Shown here piece after piece: positions 43,695 through 51,663 of a stretch of DNA of 64,000 nucleotides (its first letter is position 1; every line of letters begins with the position of its first letter). A model generated the notes under the pieces. The model did no database searches, was not told where the DNA came from, and worked only from the letters and a program-made list of their open reading frames with translations. Position numbers and translations under genes: made by a program. Source of the DNA: Halovibrio variabilis (GTDB lineage Bacteria; Pseudomonadota; Gammaproteobacteria; Pseudomonadales; Halomonadaceae). The DNA is taken from contig NZ_BJXV01000017.1 in NCBI RefSeq assembly GCF_007991175.1, positions 1-64,000 on the forward strand, in the 5' to 3' direction.

Positions 43695-44187
43695 TTGGGG
43701 CGGAGAAAAACCGACTACACTCAAACTGTCTTCCTCTATTACGCTCTCTTTACGCTGGGTTTTACCGTCGCCATCCTGACCTTTAACGGCGCCGGCACGC
43801 TGATGTTTTGGAGTGCCCTGGGCGACAATACCTCTCGCCTTGTCGCTATCGGGTTTACCTTTGCGTCTACCATGGCCACTTTCTTTGACCAAAGCTTTCT
43901 TGACACCCAAACCTATGCCCCCCGCTGGCACCGCGTACTCAGCTATTTCCGTATTTATTGTCTTCTTGCGTTGATAGCGACCCTGGTACTGCCCAATCCA
44001 ACCCGCCCTGCGGCTTATGGACGTCACTGGTTTTATGGCGGCGCTGTTAATGCTGGTTTGCGGCCTTTACGGTTGGTCGAAGCGGATACCCAGCGCCCGG
44101 CTCTTTGTCGTGGCGTGGTCGCTTTTCCTGGTCGGGGCTGGCGTGTTTGCGTTGCGTAAGAGGCCGATAGCCACATGTACGCCATAA
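43695..44187 (+). pseudogene. Fragment of a 7TMR-DISM membrane sensor
   Basis: Reads TVFLYYALFTLGFTVAILTF and FNGAGTLMFWSALGDNTSRL, then helices AIGFTFASTMATFFDQSFLD and YFRIYCLLALIATLVLP, like the seven-helix 7TMR-DISM module that usually precedes a diguanylate cyclase or kinase. Near 44015-44035 the frame breaks; a second frame continues as MAALLMLVCGLYGWSKRIPS, ARLFVVAWSLFLVGAGVFAL and stops at 44187. Both the periplasmic N-domain and any output domain are missing. Starts 12 nt after argP. Confidence 0.7.
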
Positions 44188-44241
44188 AGTCATGCCAAGT
44201 TGCCGCTTGCTACCGCTACGACTCGGCGAGCCCATAAGCCC

Positions 44242-44799
44242 TTAATCAAACAAACTCATACGCTTCATCACGTTGTCGTGCTTTATTTTCCAGTGGAACA
44301 TAGCGCCAGCGACGTGCAGCACCACCAAGCCTAAAATGACCCATCCCAGGCGTCCATGCCACATAAAAAGTTGCTCGGAGAGCTGCTCACGCTTGCCGAT
44401 CAAGCCGGGCAAATGCCAATGAAAAAACTCCACCGGAAACCCGCCGCTCGCTGTGGCAGCCCAGCCCAGTAAAGGCATCGCAATCAGCGCTAAATAGAGC
44501 AAGTGATGCACGCTGGTACTGACAATTCGCTCGAACGCATTCAAGGGTGGCTCGTGATCGGGCACCACAAAAGCCCAGCGCGTCACAATACGCAGCGTCA
44601 TTAACACCAGGATCGTTACGCCTAGCGTTTTATGACTGGTATACAGCAGATTAGTAAGCGTATTGCCCACCAACGCAACGCTTCGTTCATAGCCCAGAAA
44701 GCCTAGCGTTAAACCGCTCGCCAATGAGAGCAGCACGGCCCCCGCCACTAGCCAGTGAAGTACCCGATGCGGGTAGATATAGCGATCCAGTTCGTGCAT
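44242..44799 (-). CDS. Cytochrome b561-family protein
   Basis: Second b561-type di-heme membrane cytochrome, 185 residues. Four helices with paired heme histidines: YPHRVLHWLVAGAVLLSLAS, LYTSHKTLGVTILVLMTLRI, STSVHHLLYLALIAMPLLGW and FMWHGRLGWVILGLVVLHVA followed by GAMFHWKIKHDNVMKRM. In the family it passes electrons from the quinone pool or takes part in superoxide removal. Monocistronic as far as can be seen, with tgctcc rather than a good ribosome-binding site upstream. Confidence 0.9.
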   Translation of the reverse strand: MHELDRYIYPHRVLHWLVAGAVLLSLASGLTLGFLGYERSVALVGNTLTNLLYTSHKTLGVTILVLMTLRIVTRWAFVVPDHEPPLNAFERIVSTSVHHLLYLALIAMPLLGWAATASGGFPVEFFHWHLPGLIGKREQLSEQLFMWHGRLGWVILGLVVLHVAGAMFHWKIKHDNVMKRMSLFD

Positions 44800-44913
44800 G
44801 CAGTGCTCCTAGCAACCATTCATTTGCCTTCATTCTAGTCAGTAACGCTACCTTGTGCTGCTTAAAGCATCGCCCTCGGCGTTACGGCTCTCCTTGCAAG
44901 GCATAAATCTACT

Positions 44914-45786
44914 CTATAGCGCTTCGGTTGGCGCCGCTAGCTGCTCGCGGATTAACTCGCCCAAACGCCGCGCTGGCTCGGAAGGGCGGTGCGGCGCCCG
45001 GTGCAGCGCCAGCTCAATCATCGGCAGCGCCGGCAGGCCGCTACTCTCATCCAGCGGTCTCAGCGCGGGCGTCAACATACTGCGGGTGACCACCACGATA
45101 GCCAGCCCAGCGGTCACAAGCGGCGCCAAACCCGTCATCGACTGGCTGGTGTAAGCAACGCGCCAGTTGCGCCCAGCGGCTTGCAGCGCCTGCTCGGCCA
45201 CCTCACGGAAAACGTCTGCCCCCGGTGAGTAAAGCGCCAGCGGCAGCGGGTCGCTGAGCAACGGTTGCCGGTCGACACCCACTGCCCATACCAAGGGTTC
45301 TCGACGAATCACATCGCCCCCTGGCGAGTTGCGTTGCCGGGTTACCAGGGCCAGGTCCAGCTCTTTGGCTTTGACTTGTTCAACCAAGTGCACGCTGGTA
45401 CCGCAGATCACTTTTAACCCAACCGCCGGATAAAGTTGGTGAAAATAAGCAAACACCGAGGGCAATAGCGAGGCGTAATCTTCGGGGATACCTAAGGTGA
45501 GATCCCCGGTAACCTGGCGCGCCTGCATATCGCTCCAGGCGTCGTCGTTAAGCGCTAATAAGCGCCGTGCATGGACCAGTAAACGACCGCCTTCCGAGGT
45601 AAAGCGTATTCGCCGCCCTTCCCGTTCGTGCAGCGTAAGCGCTAGCTGCGTCTCCAACCGCTGCAATTGCATACTCACCGTGGACTGGGTATACGCCAAG
45701 CGTTTAGCCGCTGCCGTCACACTGCCGGTGTCGGCAATCGCTACCAGCGTCCGCAATAGGGTGAGGTCCAATGTGGGTGCGCGCAT
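44914..45786 (-). CDS. LysR-family transcriptional regulator
   Basis: Regulator of 290 residues; helix-turn-helix at LDLTLLRTLVAIADTGSVTA, AAKRLAYTQSTVSMQLQRLE, followed by a LysR substrate-binding domain (GDLTLGIPEDYASLLPSVFA ... LDLALVTRQ ... AGLAIVVVTRSM). The ATG at 45786 has aagga upstream. It is divergent from the EamA-type exporter gene at 45902, and the 115-bp gap contains several atcgat-type dyads (around 45835-45860), so it most likely controls that exporter and itself. Confidence 0.9.
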   Translation of the reverse strand: MRAPTLDLTLLRTLVAIADTGSVTAAAKRLAYTQSTVSMQLQRLETQLALTLHEREGRRIRFTSEGGRLLVHARRLLALNDDAWSDMQARQVTGDLTLGIPEDYASLLPSVFAYFHQLYPAVGLKVICGTSVHLVEQVKAKELDLALVTRQRNSPGGDVIRREPLVWAVGVDRQPLLSDPLPLALYSPGADVFREVAEQALQAAGRNWRVAYTSQSMTGLAPLVTAGLAIVVVTRSMLTPALRPLDESSGLPALPMIELALHRAPHRPSEPARRLGELIREQLAAPTEAL

Positions 45787-45901
45787 ATATCGGTCCTTAT
45801 TTATCAACATCCTTGATAATAACGATCAAGAAAGATCGATATTGTGATGTATCGATAATGAGTATGCTGCTCGGCACATGCACTAATCAAGGAGATCGCA
45901 C

Positions 45902-46780
45902 ATGCATCCCGTTCACTCCCCCGTCATATTTCCACGTTGGTACAGTGTTGGCGCGGCGTTAGTGGCCGTGATGCTGTGGAGTGCGGCACCGCTGCTGGCG
46001 GAATTTGCTAAAGCGACTCCGCCCCTGCAGTTAACCGCCGTTACGCTATTAGCCGGCGCATTAGCGACGCTGCCGTTAAGCCGCCGCGCCAATGTAGCCG
46101 CCTGCGGTGCGGGCTGGCAGCTCAGTGTCTGGGTGGGTATTCCACTGCTGATTTTTGGCGCCGTCAGCACTTACTTTATTGGCATGCGCTTAGCCCCCGC
46201 CGCTGAAGCAGCGCTGATTACCTATACGTGGCCGGTGCTGTTTGTGCTACTTAGCCAGTGGAGTCGTTTTGGCCGTTTGCGTCTTGCGGGTATTTTAGGC
46301 GCCTTGATCGCGTTTTCAGGCGCGGCACTCCTACTAGTGCCGCAAGCCATCAGCGGCGGCCTGGGTGGTGCCACGACGGGCTATGCACTGGCACTTTTAG
46401 CTGCCTGCTGCTGGGCTACTTACTCCTGGCTGGGCCAGGCAGCACCGGTGGCGCTGACACCGTTACTGCCTCGGCTACTGCTTATCGCTTGCGCTATCGC
46501 CGTGGCCGCCAGTCTGTTCCTGGAAGGCCGCCTTGCCTTGCCTAGTGGTGAAGCGTTATTAGCGGGAATCGCGCTGGGACTAGGCCCTTATGGGGTAGCC
46601 ATGGTCGCTTGGGATAAAGCGCTGCGCTGGGGGCACGCCAGCCTAGTGGGCAGCCTCGCCTACGGCGTCCCCATCCTAGCGGCCCTGCTGCTGGTGCTTG
46701 CGGGCATGAGCGTACTCGATTGGCATTTACCCGTTGCCGCTGTGCTGGTGGTAGTGGGTTGCCTCAAAGCGGGCCGCTAA
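45902..46780 (+). CDS. EamA/DMT-family transporter
   Basis: Ten-helix inner-membrane carrier of 292 residues of the drug/metabolite transporter superfamily. Two EamA halves are visible: VGAALVAVMLWSAAPLLAEF to FIGMRLAPAAEAALITYTWP and VLFVLLSQW, then GYALALLAACCWATYSWLGQ to ALRWGHASLVGSLAYGVPIL and AALLLVLAGM. The layout resembles aromatic-amino-acid exporters of the YddG type, but substrate is not certain. aaggag precedes the ATG. Its LysR regulator is divergent. Confidence 0.9.
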   Translation: MHPVHSPVIFPRWYSVGAALVAVMLWSAAPLLAEFAKATPPLQLTAVTLLAGALATLPLSRRANVAACGAGWQLSVWVGIPLLIFGAVSTYFIGMRLAPAAEAALITYTWPVLFVLLSQWSRFGRLRLAGILGALIAFSGAALLLVPQAISGGLGGATTGYALALLAACCWATYSWLGQAAPVALTPLLPRLLLIACAIAVAASLFLEGRLALPSGEALLAGIALGLGPYGVAMVAWDKALRWGHASLVGSLAYGVPILAALLLVLAGMSVLDWHLPVAAVLVVVGCLKAGR

Positions 46781-47141
46781 TCAGCCTGAAAACTGACTGC
46801 CTCAAACTAGCTGCCTTGAACATGCCCTTAACCAGTCGTGATAATAAATTCAATTAATCAAGCCGAACCGATTTTAAGACGCTGATGCCTTTCAAGTTAG
46901 CGTTTGATGAAAAAGAATGCTTTTCACACTGCTGTTTATTGACGCCACTCATACGTGCCTGGATAAGTGGCTGAAACGTAAGGGCACTTAGTCGGAGAGC
47001 AAAATTCTTAATTCTGACCCTATTTGCGCCGATCTTCTCAAAGCTTGCTGACTGCAAACAACAGCGTTACTATCGTTGGGCCTATTAGGCACCTCATCGA
47101 AGAAGGCGGAATTCGCAATACTCAACACTGAGGTAACTCCC
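46781..47141. other. Intergenic stretch, nothing certain
   Basis: About 360 bp before the RlpA-like gene. A minus-strand frame at 46854-47057 starts with GANRVRIKNFAL-type sequence that recalls debris seen beside small transposases in other genomes, but it has no domain and no good start. No RNA gene was recognised. Confidence 0.35.
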
Positions 47142-47525
47142 ATGGGAGCCCACAATCGACTACTCCGAACGATTTGCTTGGCAGCAGTGGTAATCAGCAG
47201 CGCTGCCAATAGTGCGTTGGCACACGATACGTCAACAACACAGGAAGGCGTTGCCTCCTTTTACAGTGATCGCTTCCAAGGCCAAACCACTGCAAGCGGC
47301 GAACCTTTTGACCAGCAGGCGCTGACTGCTGCTCATCCGAGCCTGCCTTTTGGCACCAAAGTACTGGTCACGCGGGAAGATACCGGCCAAGAGGTAGAGG
47401 TTCTTATCAATGACCGCGGCCCCTTCGTACAAGGGCGCATTATTGATTTATCCAAACGCGCGGCAGTCAAGCTTGGCATGCTCCGCCGCGGTACGGCACC
47501 GGTTATGGTAACGCTACTGGATTAA
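47142..47525 (+). CDS. RlpA-like double-psi beta-barrel secreted protein
   Basis: Small exported protein of 127 residues. Signal peptide [20 protein letters not shown] to ALAHD; the rest is a single RlpA-type double-psi beta-barrel: [60 protein letters not shown]. The conserved Asp (INDRGPF) and His (AAHPSLPFG) of RlpA-type lytic transglycosylases are present, but there is no SPOR domain, so septal targeting is not expected. Start at 47142 chosen for gagg upstream and the proper signal peptide. An intrinsic terminator follows. Confidence 0.88.
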   Translation: MGAHNRLLRTICLAAVVISSAANSALAHDTSTTQEGVASFYSDRFQGQTTASGEPFDQQALTAAHPSLPFGTKVLVTREDTGQEVEVLINDRGPFVQGRIIDLSKRAAVKLGMLRRGTAPVMVTLLD

Positions 47526-47605
47526 TGGATAACACACTCTTGGTTGGTGTGTGATACCCCTTAGCCTCAGCAGTACGGTAATTAAGTCAACGCTGTAACA
47601 ATGCA

Positions 47606-47642
47606 AAATAGGGCGGCCAGCCATGGCGCGCCCTATTTTTTT
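47606..47642 (+). terminator. Intrinsic terminator downstream of the RlpA-like gene
   Basis: Perfect 10-bp stem aaatagggcg/cgccctattt (47606-47615, 47629-47638) followed by a T run (ttttt continuing to 47642). Could act in both directions because of the A-rich left side. Confidence 0.85.
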
Positions 47643-47737
47643 GTCTGCTTTTTACGCGTGCATTGGCGAACTTGCAAGCAGGCTAATAGTCTTTATGCTG
47701 CACTAAGCTCAATACGCTACGCATTCAGGAGGCACTA

Positions 47738-48742
47738 ATGCAAACACGCTTTTATACGCTCACCGATTACCCCAAGGGCTTGCCTAAGCGCGACCTGTTT
47801 AAGCTAACAACGCAAACCCTGCCCGAACTGGCCGAAGGCGAAGTGCGTATTCGTAACCGATGGCTTTCTGTTGATCCTTACATGCGTGGCCGTATGAGCG
47901 GCATTCGCACCTATGTGGAGCCGTTTGAAATCGGCAAGCCCATGGAAGGCGGGGCCATTGGTGAAGTCATTGCGTCACGCGATGCGCGCTTAAAAGAGGG
48001 TGACATCGTTAATCATATGGGTGGCTGGCGCGATATCGCCCAACTGCCTGCAGAAGGCGTCACGCCACTGCCCGACATTGACGTTCCCGAGCAGGCCTAC
48101 CTAGGCGTATTGGGAATGCCCGGCATGACCGCTTGGACCGGCCTCAACGTCATTGCCGAATGCAAGCCAGGCGATAACGTTTTAGTCAGTGCCGCCAGCG
48201 GCGCGGTAGGCTCTCTCGCCGTTCAACTGGCCCGCGCAAAAGGCTGCCACGTCGTAGGCATTGCAGGCGCTGCGCATAAACTCGCCTGGCTAGAATCGCT
48301 TGGTGTAGAACCCGTGAGCTACCGCAATAGAGATGCTGATGAGCTTGGCGACGCTATTCACCTGGCCAGCCCTAATGGCATTGATGTGTATTTTGAAAAC
48401 GTTGGCGGCGACTGCCTGGAGGCGGCGCTCAGTCAGTTGAATGAAGGCGCGCGCATAGCGGTATGCGGCATGATCGACAGCTACAATGCTGAGCAACCAA
48501 CGCCTGGGCCTCGCAACCTGGTTCAGTTGGTAATGCGCAAAGCCAAAATGCAGGGCTTTATCGTCACCGACCACTGGGACCACTACCCTGAGTTTCTGAA
48601 GGAGGTGGCCCCCCAAGTAGCCGAGGGCAAGCTCACCTATAAAGAGACGGTTAAAGAAGGCCTGGAAAGCACCCCTGACGCCTTCCTGGCGCTGTTTGAA
48701 GGCGGCAATATCGGCAAAATGCTGGTCAAGCTATCTCCTTAA
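47738..48742 (+). CDS. NADP-dependent MDR oxidoreductase (CurA/leukotriene-reductase-like)
   Basis: Cytosolic medium-chain reductase of 334 residues without zinc ligands. Family marks: RNRWLSVDPYMRGRMSG near residue 45, GMPGMTAWTGLNVIAECKPG, the nucleotide-binding loop VSAASGAVGSLAVQLARAKG and VGIAGAAHKLAWLESLG, GIDVYFENVGGDCLEAALSQ and NIGKMLVKL at the end. Such enzymes reduce alpha,beta-unsaturated carbonyls with NADPH. Good ribosome-binding site aggaggc; monocistronic. Confidence 0.92.
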   Translation: MQTRFYTLTDYPKGLPKRDLFKLTTQTLPELAEGEVRIRNRWLSVDPYMRGRMSGIRTYVEPFEIGKPMEGGAIGEVIASRDARLKEGDIVNHMGGWRDIAQLPAEGVTPLPDIDVPEQAYLGVLGMPGMTAWTGLNVIAECKPGDNVLVSAASGAVGSLAVQLARAKGCHVVGIAGAAHKLAWLESLGVEPVSYRNRDADELGDAIHLASPNGIDVYFENVGGDCLEAALSQLNEGARIAVCGMIDSYNAEQPTPGPRNLVQLVMRKAKMQGFIVTDHWDHYPEFLKEVAPQVAEGKLTYKETVKEGLESTPDAFLALFEGGNIGKMLVKLSP

Positions 48743-48786
48743 AACACTTTCTTAAAAACATTGCCTTAAAACATTGCCTTAAAAAT

Positions 48787-48858
48787 GTCGCCTTCCAATA
48801 AGGCGACTGAATCTCCCCCCTGCTACTTCCTGCCGCGGCGATAAAAGCGTCGCGGCAG
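48787..48858. terminator. Two successive hairpins after the MDR oxidoreductase
   Basis: gtcgcctt/aaggcgac (48787-48794, 48800-48807) and ctgccgcg/cgcggcag (48830-48837, 48851-48858) are perfect 8-bp stems. Neither has a long U tract. Just before them a short tandem (ccttaaaacattg, repeated around 48750-48785) is visible. Confidence 0.45.
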
Positions 48859-48907
48859 GATACCCGCCTAATAAAAAAGCATTAAATCGTTAGACCAATG
48901 GCGAATT

Positions 48908-48926
48908 GATAATTAAAATCATTGAC
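48908..48926 (+). promoter_or_regulatory. Fur-box-like site upstream of the PQQ dehydrogenase
   Basis: gataattaaaatcattgac matches the 19-bp Fur consensus at 15 positions, as good as or better than the sites in the iron island. It lies 112 bp upstream of the dehydrogenase start. If real it would place glucose-type oxidation under iron control. Confidence 0.45.
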
Positions 48927-49038
48927 AATCAGGGTGTGCTCTAACCCATCGGCGCTGTCGATGGGTTAGCGCGCGTCGTGGGTTCGGCGCCTAGCCACTG
49001 GGCTTAAGCGCAGCAACACATCAATCAAGGAACATCTC

Positions 49039-51582
49039 ATGGAAGGAAGTACGCGCAATCACCGCAAATGGCCGCCCGTCATTGCGGGCATGCTGCTATT
49101 TGTTGCGGGCCTGGCACTGGCCGTGGGTGGCGGTAAGCTAATCAGCCTGGGCGGCAGCGCCTACTACGTAATCGCCGGACTTAGCATTATTGCCTGCGGC
49201 CTTTTACTCGCTATGCGCCGTGGCGCCGCGCTATGGCTCTACGCGCTGACACTTTTCGCAACGCTTGCATGGGCGCTTTGGGAAGTCGGCCTGGACTGGT
49301 GGCAGTTAGTCCCCCGCGTTGCCATCCTCAGTTTAATCGGCATTCTGCTGCTATTGCCCTGGTGGCGTAAACCGCTGCGCTCAAAGGGTGGCAGCCTGGC
49401 GCTAGTGGGTAGCATTGCGGCCACTGTTATCGTCGCCATTGCCAGCCAATTTAACGACCCCGGCAGCATCGAAGGGTCGCTGGCAAATGACCGCCAAGCT
49501 ACAGCCGATAGCGTTAATCCTGCTCAAGCGGCGGGCGATGACTGGCCTTCCTATGGCGGGACTAACGCGGGCACCCATTACTCCTCGCTTGCGCAGATCA
49601 CGCCCGACAACATCGGCGAGCTTGAAGAAGTCTGGCGCATTCAAACCGGTGACGAAGCGGGCCCTAATGCGCCCCCGGAGATCACCAATCAGAATACGCC
49701 GTTAAAAGTGAACGACAGTCTGTATATCTGTACGTCCCATAGCCGGGCGATGGCGCTTTCCCCGGAAACCGGTGAAACCCTGTGGTCGTTTGACCCCGAG
49801 ATCAGCACCATGGGCGCTGATGACTTCTCCGGTTGGGCGCACATGACCTGCCGCGGCCTCGCTTACTACGACGCTGCCAGCTATGTCGCAACTAACGATG
49901 TCGCAACTAACGATGATGCCAGCGATAGCACCTCTTTTGACGTTTTCGATAACAGCGATATTTTCAGTCTGGACCTCTCCTTCTTGTCACTGCTGTTTGG
50001 TGTTGAAGAAAATGTTGAAGAAAATGTTGAAGAAAATAGCAATACACAGCCCATGCTCAGCGAAACCGATGTCATGTGCCCGCGCAGGCTTTATCTGCCC
50101 ACCGCGGATGCGCGCCTGATTGCGCTGAATGCCGACACGGGCGAGCGGTGCGCAAACTTTGGCAACAATGGCGAAATCGATCTCACTAACAATATTGGCG
50201 AGTTCTCACCGGGCGGTTACTACTCCACGTCGCCCGCCACTGTGACTGAAAACCTGATTATTCTGGGTGGCCATGTCACCGACAACAGCTCCATCGACGA
50301 ACCTTCCGGCGTTATCCGTGCCTTTGATGTGCATACCGGCGAGCTGGTATGGAACTGGGACAGCGGCAACCCCGATAGCACCGAGCCGCTGCCAGAAGGC
50401 GAAACCTACACGCGTAACTCTCCCAACGTGTGGGCGCCAATCAGCGTTGATGAAGAGCTAGGTCTCGTTTATCTGCCGATGGGTAACGCCACGCCTGACC
50501 AGTATGGCGCCGACCGCACCGCAAACGACGAAACTTACAGCGCGGGCTTAGTGGCACTTAACGTCAATGACGGCCAGGTGGCATGGGTTTATCAGTTTGT
50601 ACACCACGACCTGTGGGATATGGACACACCGGCACAACCGGTGCTCATTGACCTAGCCACCGATAACGGCCCCCAGCCTGCGGTTATTCAGCCAACCAAA
50701 CAGGGCAGCCTGTACGTGCTGAACCGTGAAACCGGCGAACCGATTGTGCCTATCGAAGAAGTGCCCGTGCCACAGGGTGCGGTAGAAGGCGACTGGACCG
50801 CCGAGACGCAGCCGCGTTCAGCACTTAACCTGCTGCCACCGCCGCTCACCGAGCGCGACATGTGGGGCGCCTCACCGTTTGACCAGATGATGTGCCGCAT
50901 TCAGTTCAACTCCTTGCGCTACGAAGGCCAGTACACGCCGCCGTCGCTGGAAGGCAGTATTGTCTATCCTGGCAACGTTGGTGTGATGAACTGGGGCGGC
51001 GTCGCCGTTGACCCTGAGCGTCAAGCACTATTTACCGGTGCCAAGTATCTGGCGTTCGTGTCGACGTTAGTGCCCCGCGATCAAGTCACAGAAGGCCAGG
51101 GCTCGGCGAGCGAACAGGGCCTACAAGCCAATGCGGGCGCGCCCTATGCCGTTGAACTGGGCCCGCTGCTCTCGGTACTCGGCCTGCCCTGCCAGGCGCC
51201 CTCCTGGGGCGATGTGGCGGGCATTGACCTGCAAAGTAACGAGGTGGTCTGGAGACACCCTAATGGCACCACACGGGACAGCATGCCGTTTGATCTGCCG
51301 ATAGGTTTGAACGTCGGCGTTCCGGCGCTCGGCGGCCCGCTGACGACTGCCGGCGGCGTTTCGTTCTTGAGCGGCACGCTGGACCAGTATCTGCGCGGTT
51401 ACAACATCACCACCGGCGAAGAGCTGTATAAAACTCGCCTACCGGCAGGCGGCCAAGCGACGCCGATGACGTATACCGGTGAAGATGGTCGTCAGTATGT
51501 GGTCGTCACGGCCGGTGGTCACGGCACCTTCGGCACCAAGATGGGCGATTACGTGATTGGCTACGCGCTACCGGAGGATTAA
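49039..51582 (+). CDS. Membrane-bound PQQ-dependent glucose/quinate/shikimate-type dehydrogenase
   Basis: Inner-membrane quinoprotein of 847 residues. About five N-terminal helices (to residue about 135) anchor a periplasmic eight-bladed propeller: DDWPSYGGTNAGTHYSSLAQ, NQNTPLKVNDSLYICTSHSR, RLYLPTADARLIALNADTGE, VWAPISVDEELGLVYLPMGN, VHHDLWDMDTPAQPVLIDL, KQGSLYVLNRETGEP, GGQATPMTYTGEDGRQYVVV. It oxidises sugars or cyclitols and reduces ubiquinone. The exact substrate is open. Between about residues 281 and 335 it carries an acidic insertion with tandem DNA repeats that makes it about 50 residues longer than usual. Confidence 0.92.
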   Translation: MEGSTRNHRKWPPVIAGMLLFVAGLALAVGGGKLISLGGSAYYVIAGLSIIACGLLLAMRRGAALWLYALTLFATLAWALWEVGLDWWQLVPRVAILSLIGILLLLPWWRKPLRSKGGSLALVGSIAATVIVAIASQFNDPGSIEGSLANDRQATADSVNPAQAAGDDWPSYGGTNAGTHYSSLAQITPDNIGELEEVWRIQTGDEAGPNAPPEITNQNTPLKVNDSLYICTSHSRAMALSPETGETLWSFDPEISTMGADDFSGWAHMTCRGLAYYDAASYVATNDVATNDDASDSTSFDVFDNSDIFSLDLSFLSLLFGVEENVEENVEENSNTQPMLSETDVMCPRRLYLPTADARLIALNADTGERCANFGNNGEIDLTNNIGEFSPGGYYSTSPATVTENLIILGGHVTDNSSIDEPSGVIRAFDVHTGELVWNWDSGNPDSTEPLPEGETYTRNSPNVWAPISVDEELGLVYLPMGNATPDQYGADRTANDETYSAGLVALNVNDGQVAWVYQFVHHDLWDMDTPAQPVLIDLATDNGPQPAVIQPTKQGSLYVLNRETGEPIVPIEEVPVPQGAVEGDWTAETQPRSALNLLPPPLTERDMWGASPFDQMMCRIQFNSLRYEGQYTPPSLEGSIVYPGNVGVMNWGGVAVDPERQALFTGAKYLAFVSTLVPRDQVTEGQGSASEQGLQANAGAPYAVELGPLLSVLGLPCQAPSWGDVAGIDLQSNEVVWRHPNGTTRDSMPFDLPIGLNVGVPALGGPLTTAGGVSFLSGTLDQYLRGYNITTGEELYKTRLPAGGQATPMTYTGEDGRQYVVVTAGGHGTFGTKMGDYVIGYALPED
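49885..49914 (+). repeat. 15-bp tandem repeat in the PQQ dehydrogenase gene
   Basis: gtcgcaactaacgat occurs twice in direct succession (49885-49899, 49900-49914), encoding VATND twice. In frame. Confidence 0.95.
50002..50037 (+). repeat. 12-bp tandem repeat, three copies, in the PQQ dehydrogenase gene
   Basis: gttgaagaaaat occurs three times without interruption, encoding VEEN three times. In frame, within the same acidic insertion as the VATND repeat. Confidence 0.95.
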
Positions 51583-51610
51583 TAGCGCCAGCACACCACT
51601 AGCGTAACGA

Positions 51611-51648
51611 AAAACGGGCGGCCTCAAGCAAGAGCGCCGCCCGTTTTT
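51611..51648. terminator. Bidirectional terminator between convergent genes
   Basis: aaaacgggcggc and gccgcccgttttt form a GC-rich stem with A and T tails on either side, midway between the PQQ dehydrogenase (+) and the TonB-dependent receptor (-). Confidence 0.88.
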
Positions 51649-51663
51649 ATGTTTGTAATGCTG

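Noticed and set aside
46854-47057. Minus-strand frame resembling transposase-associated debris
   Set aside because: Too short and without a domain or terminal repeats; no insertion sequence could be delimited.
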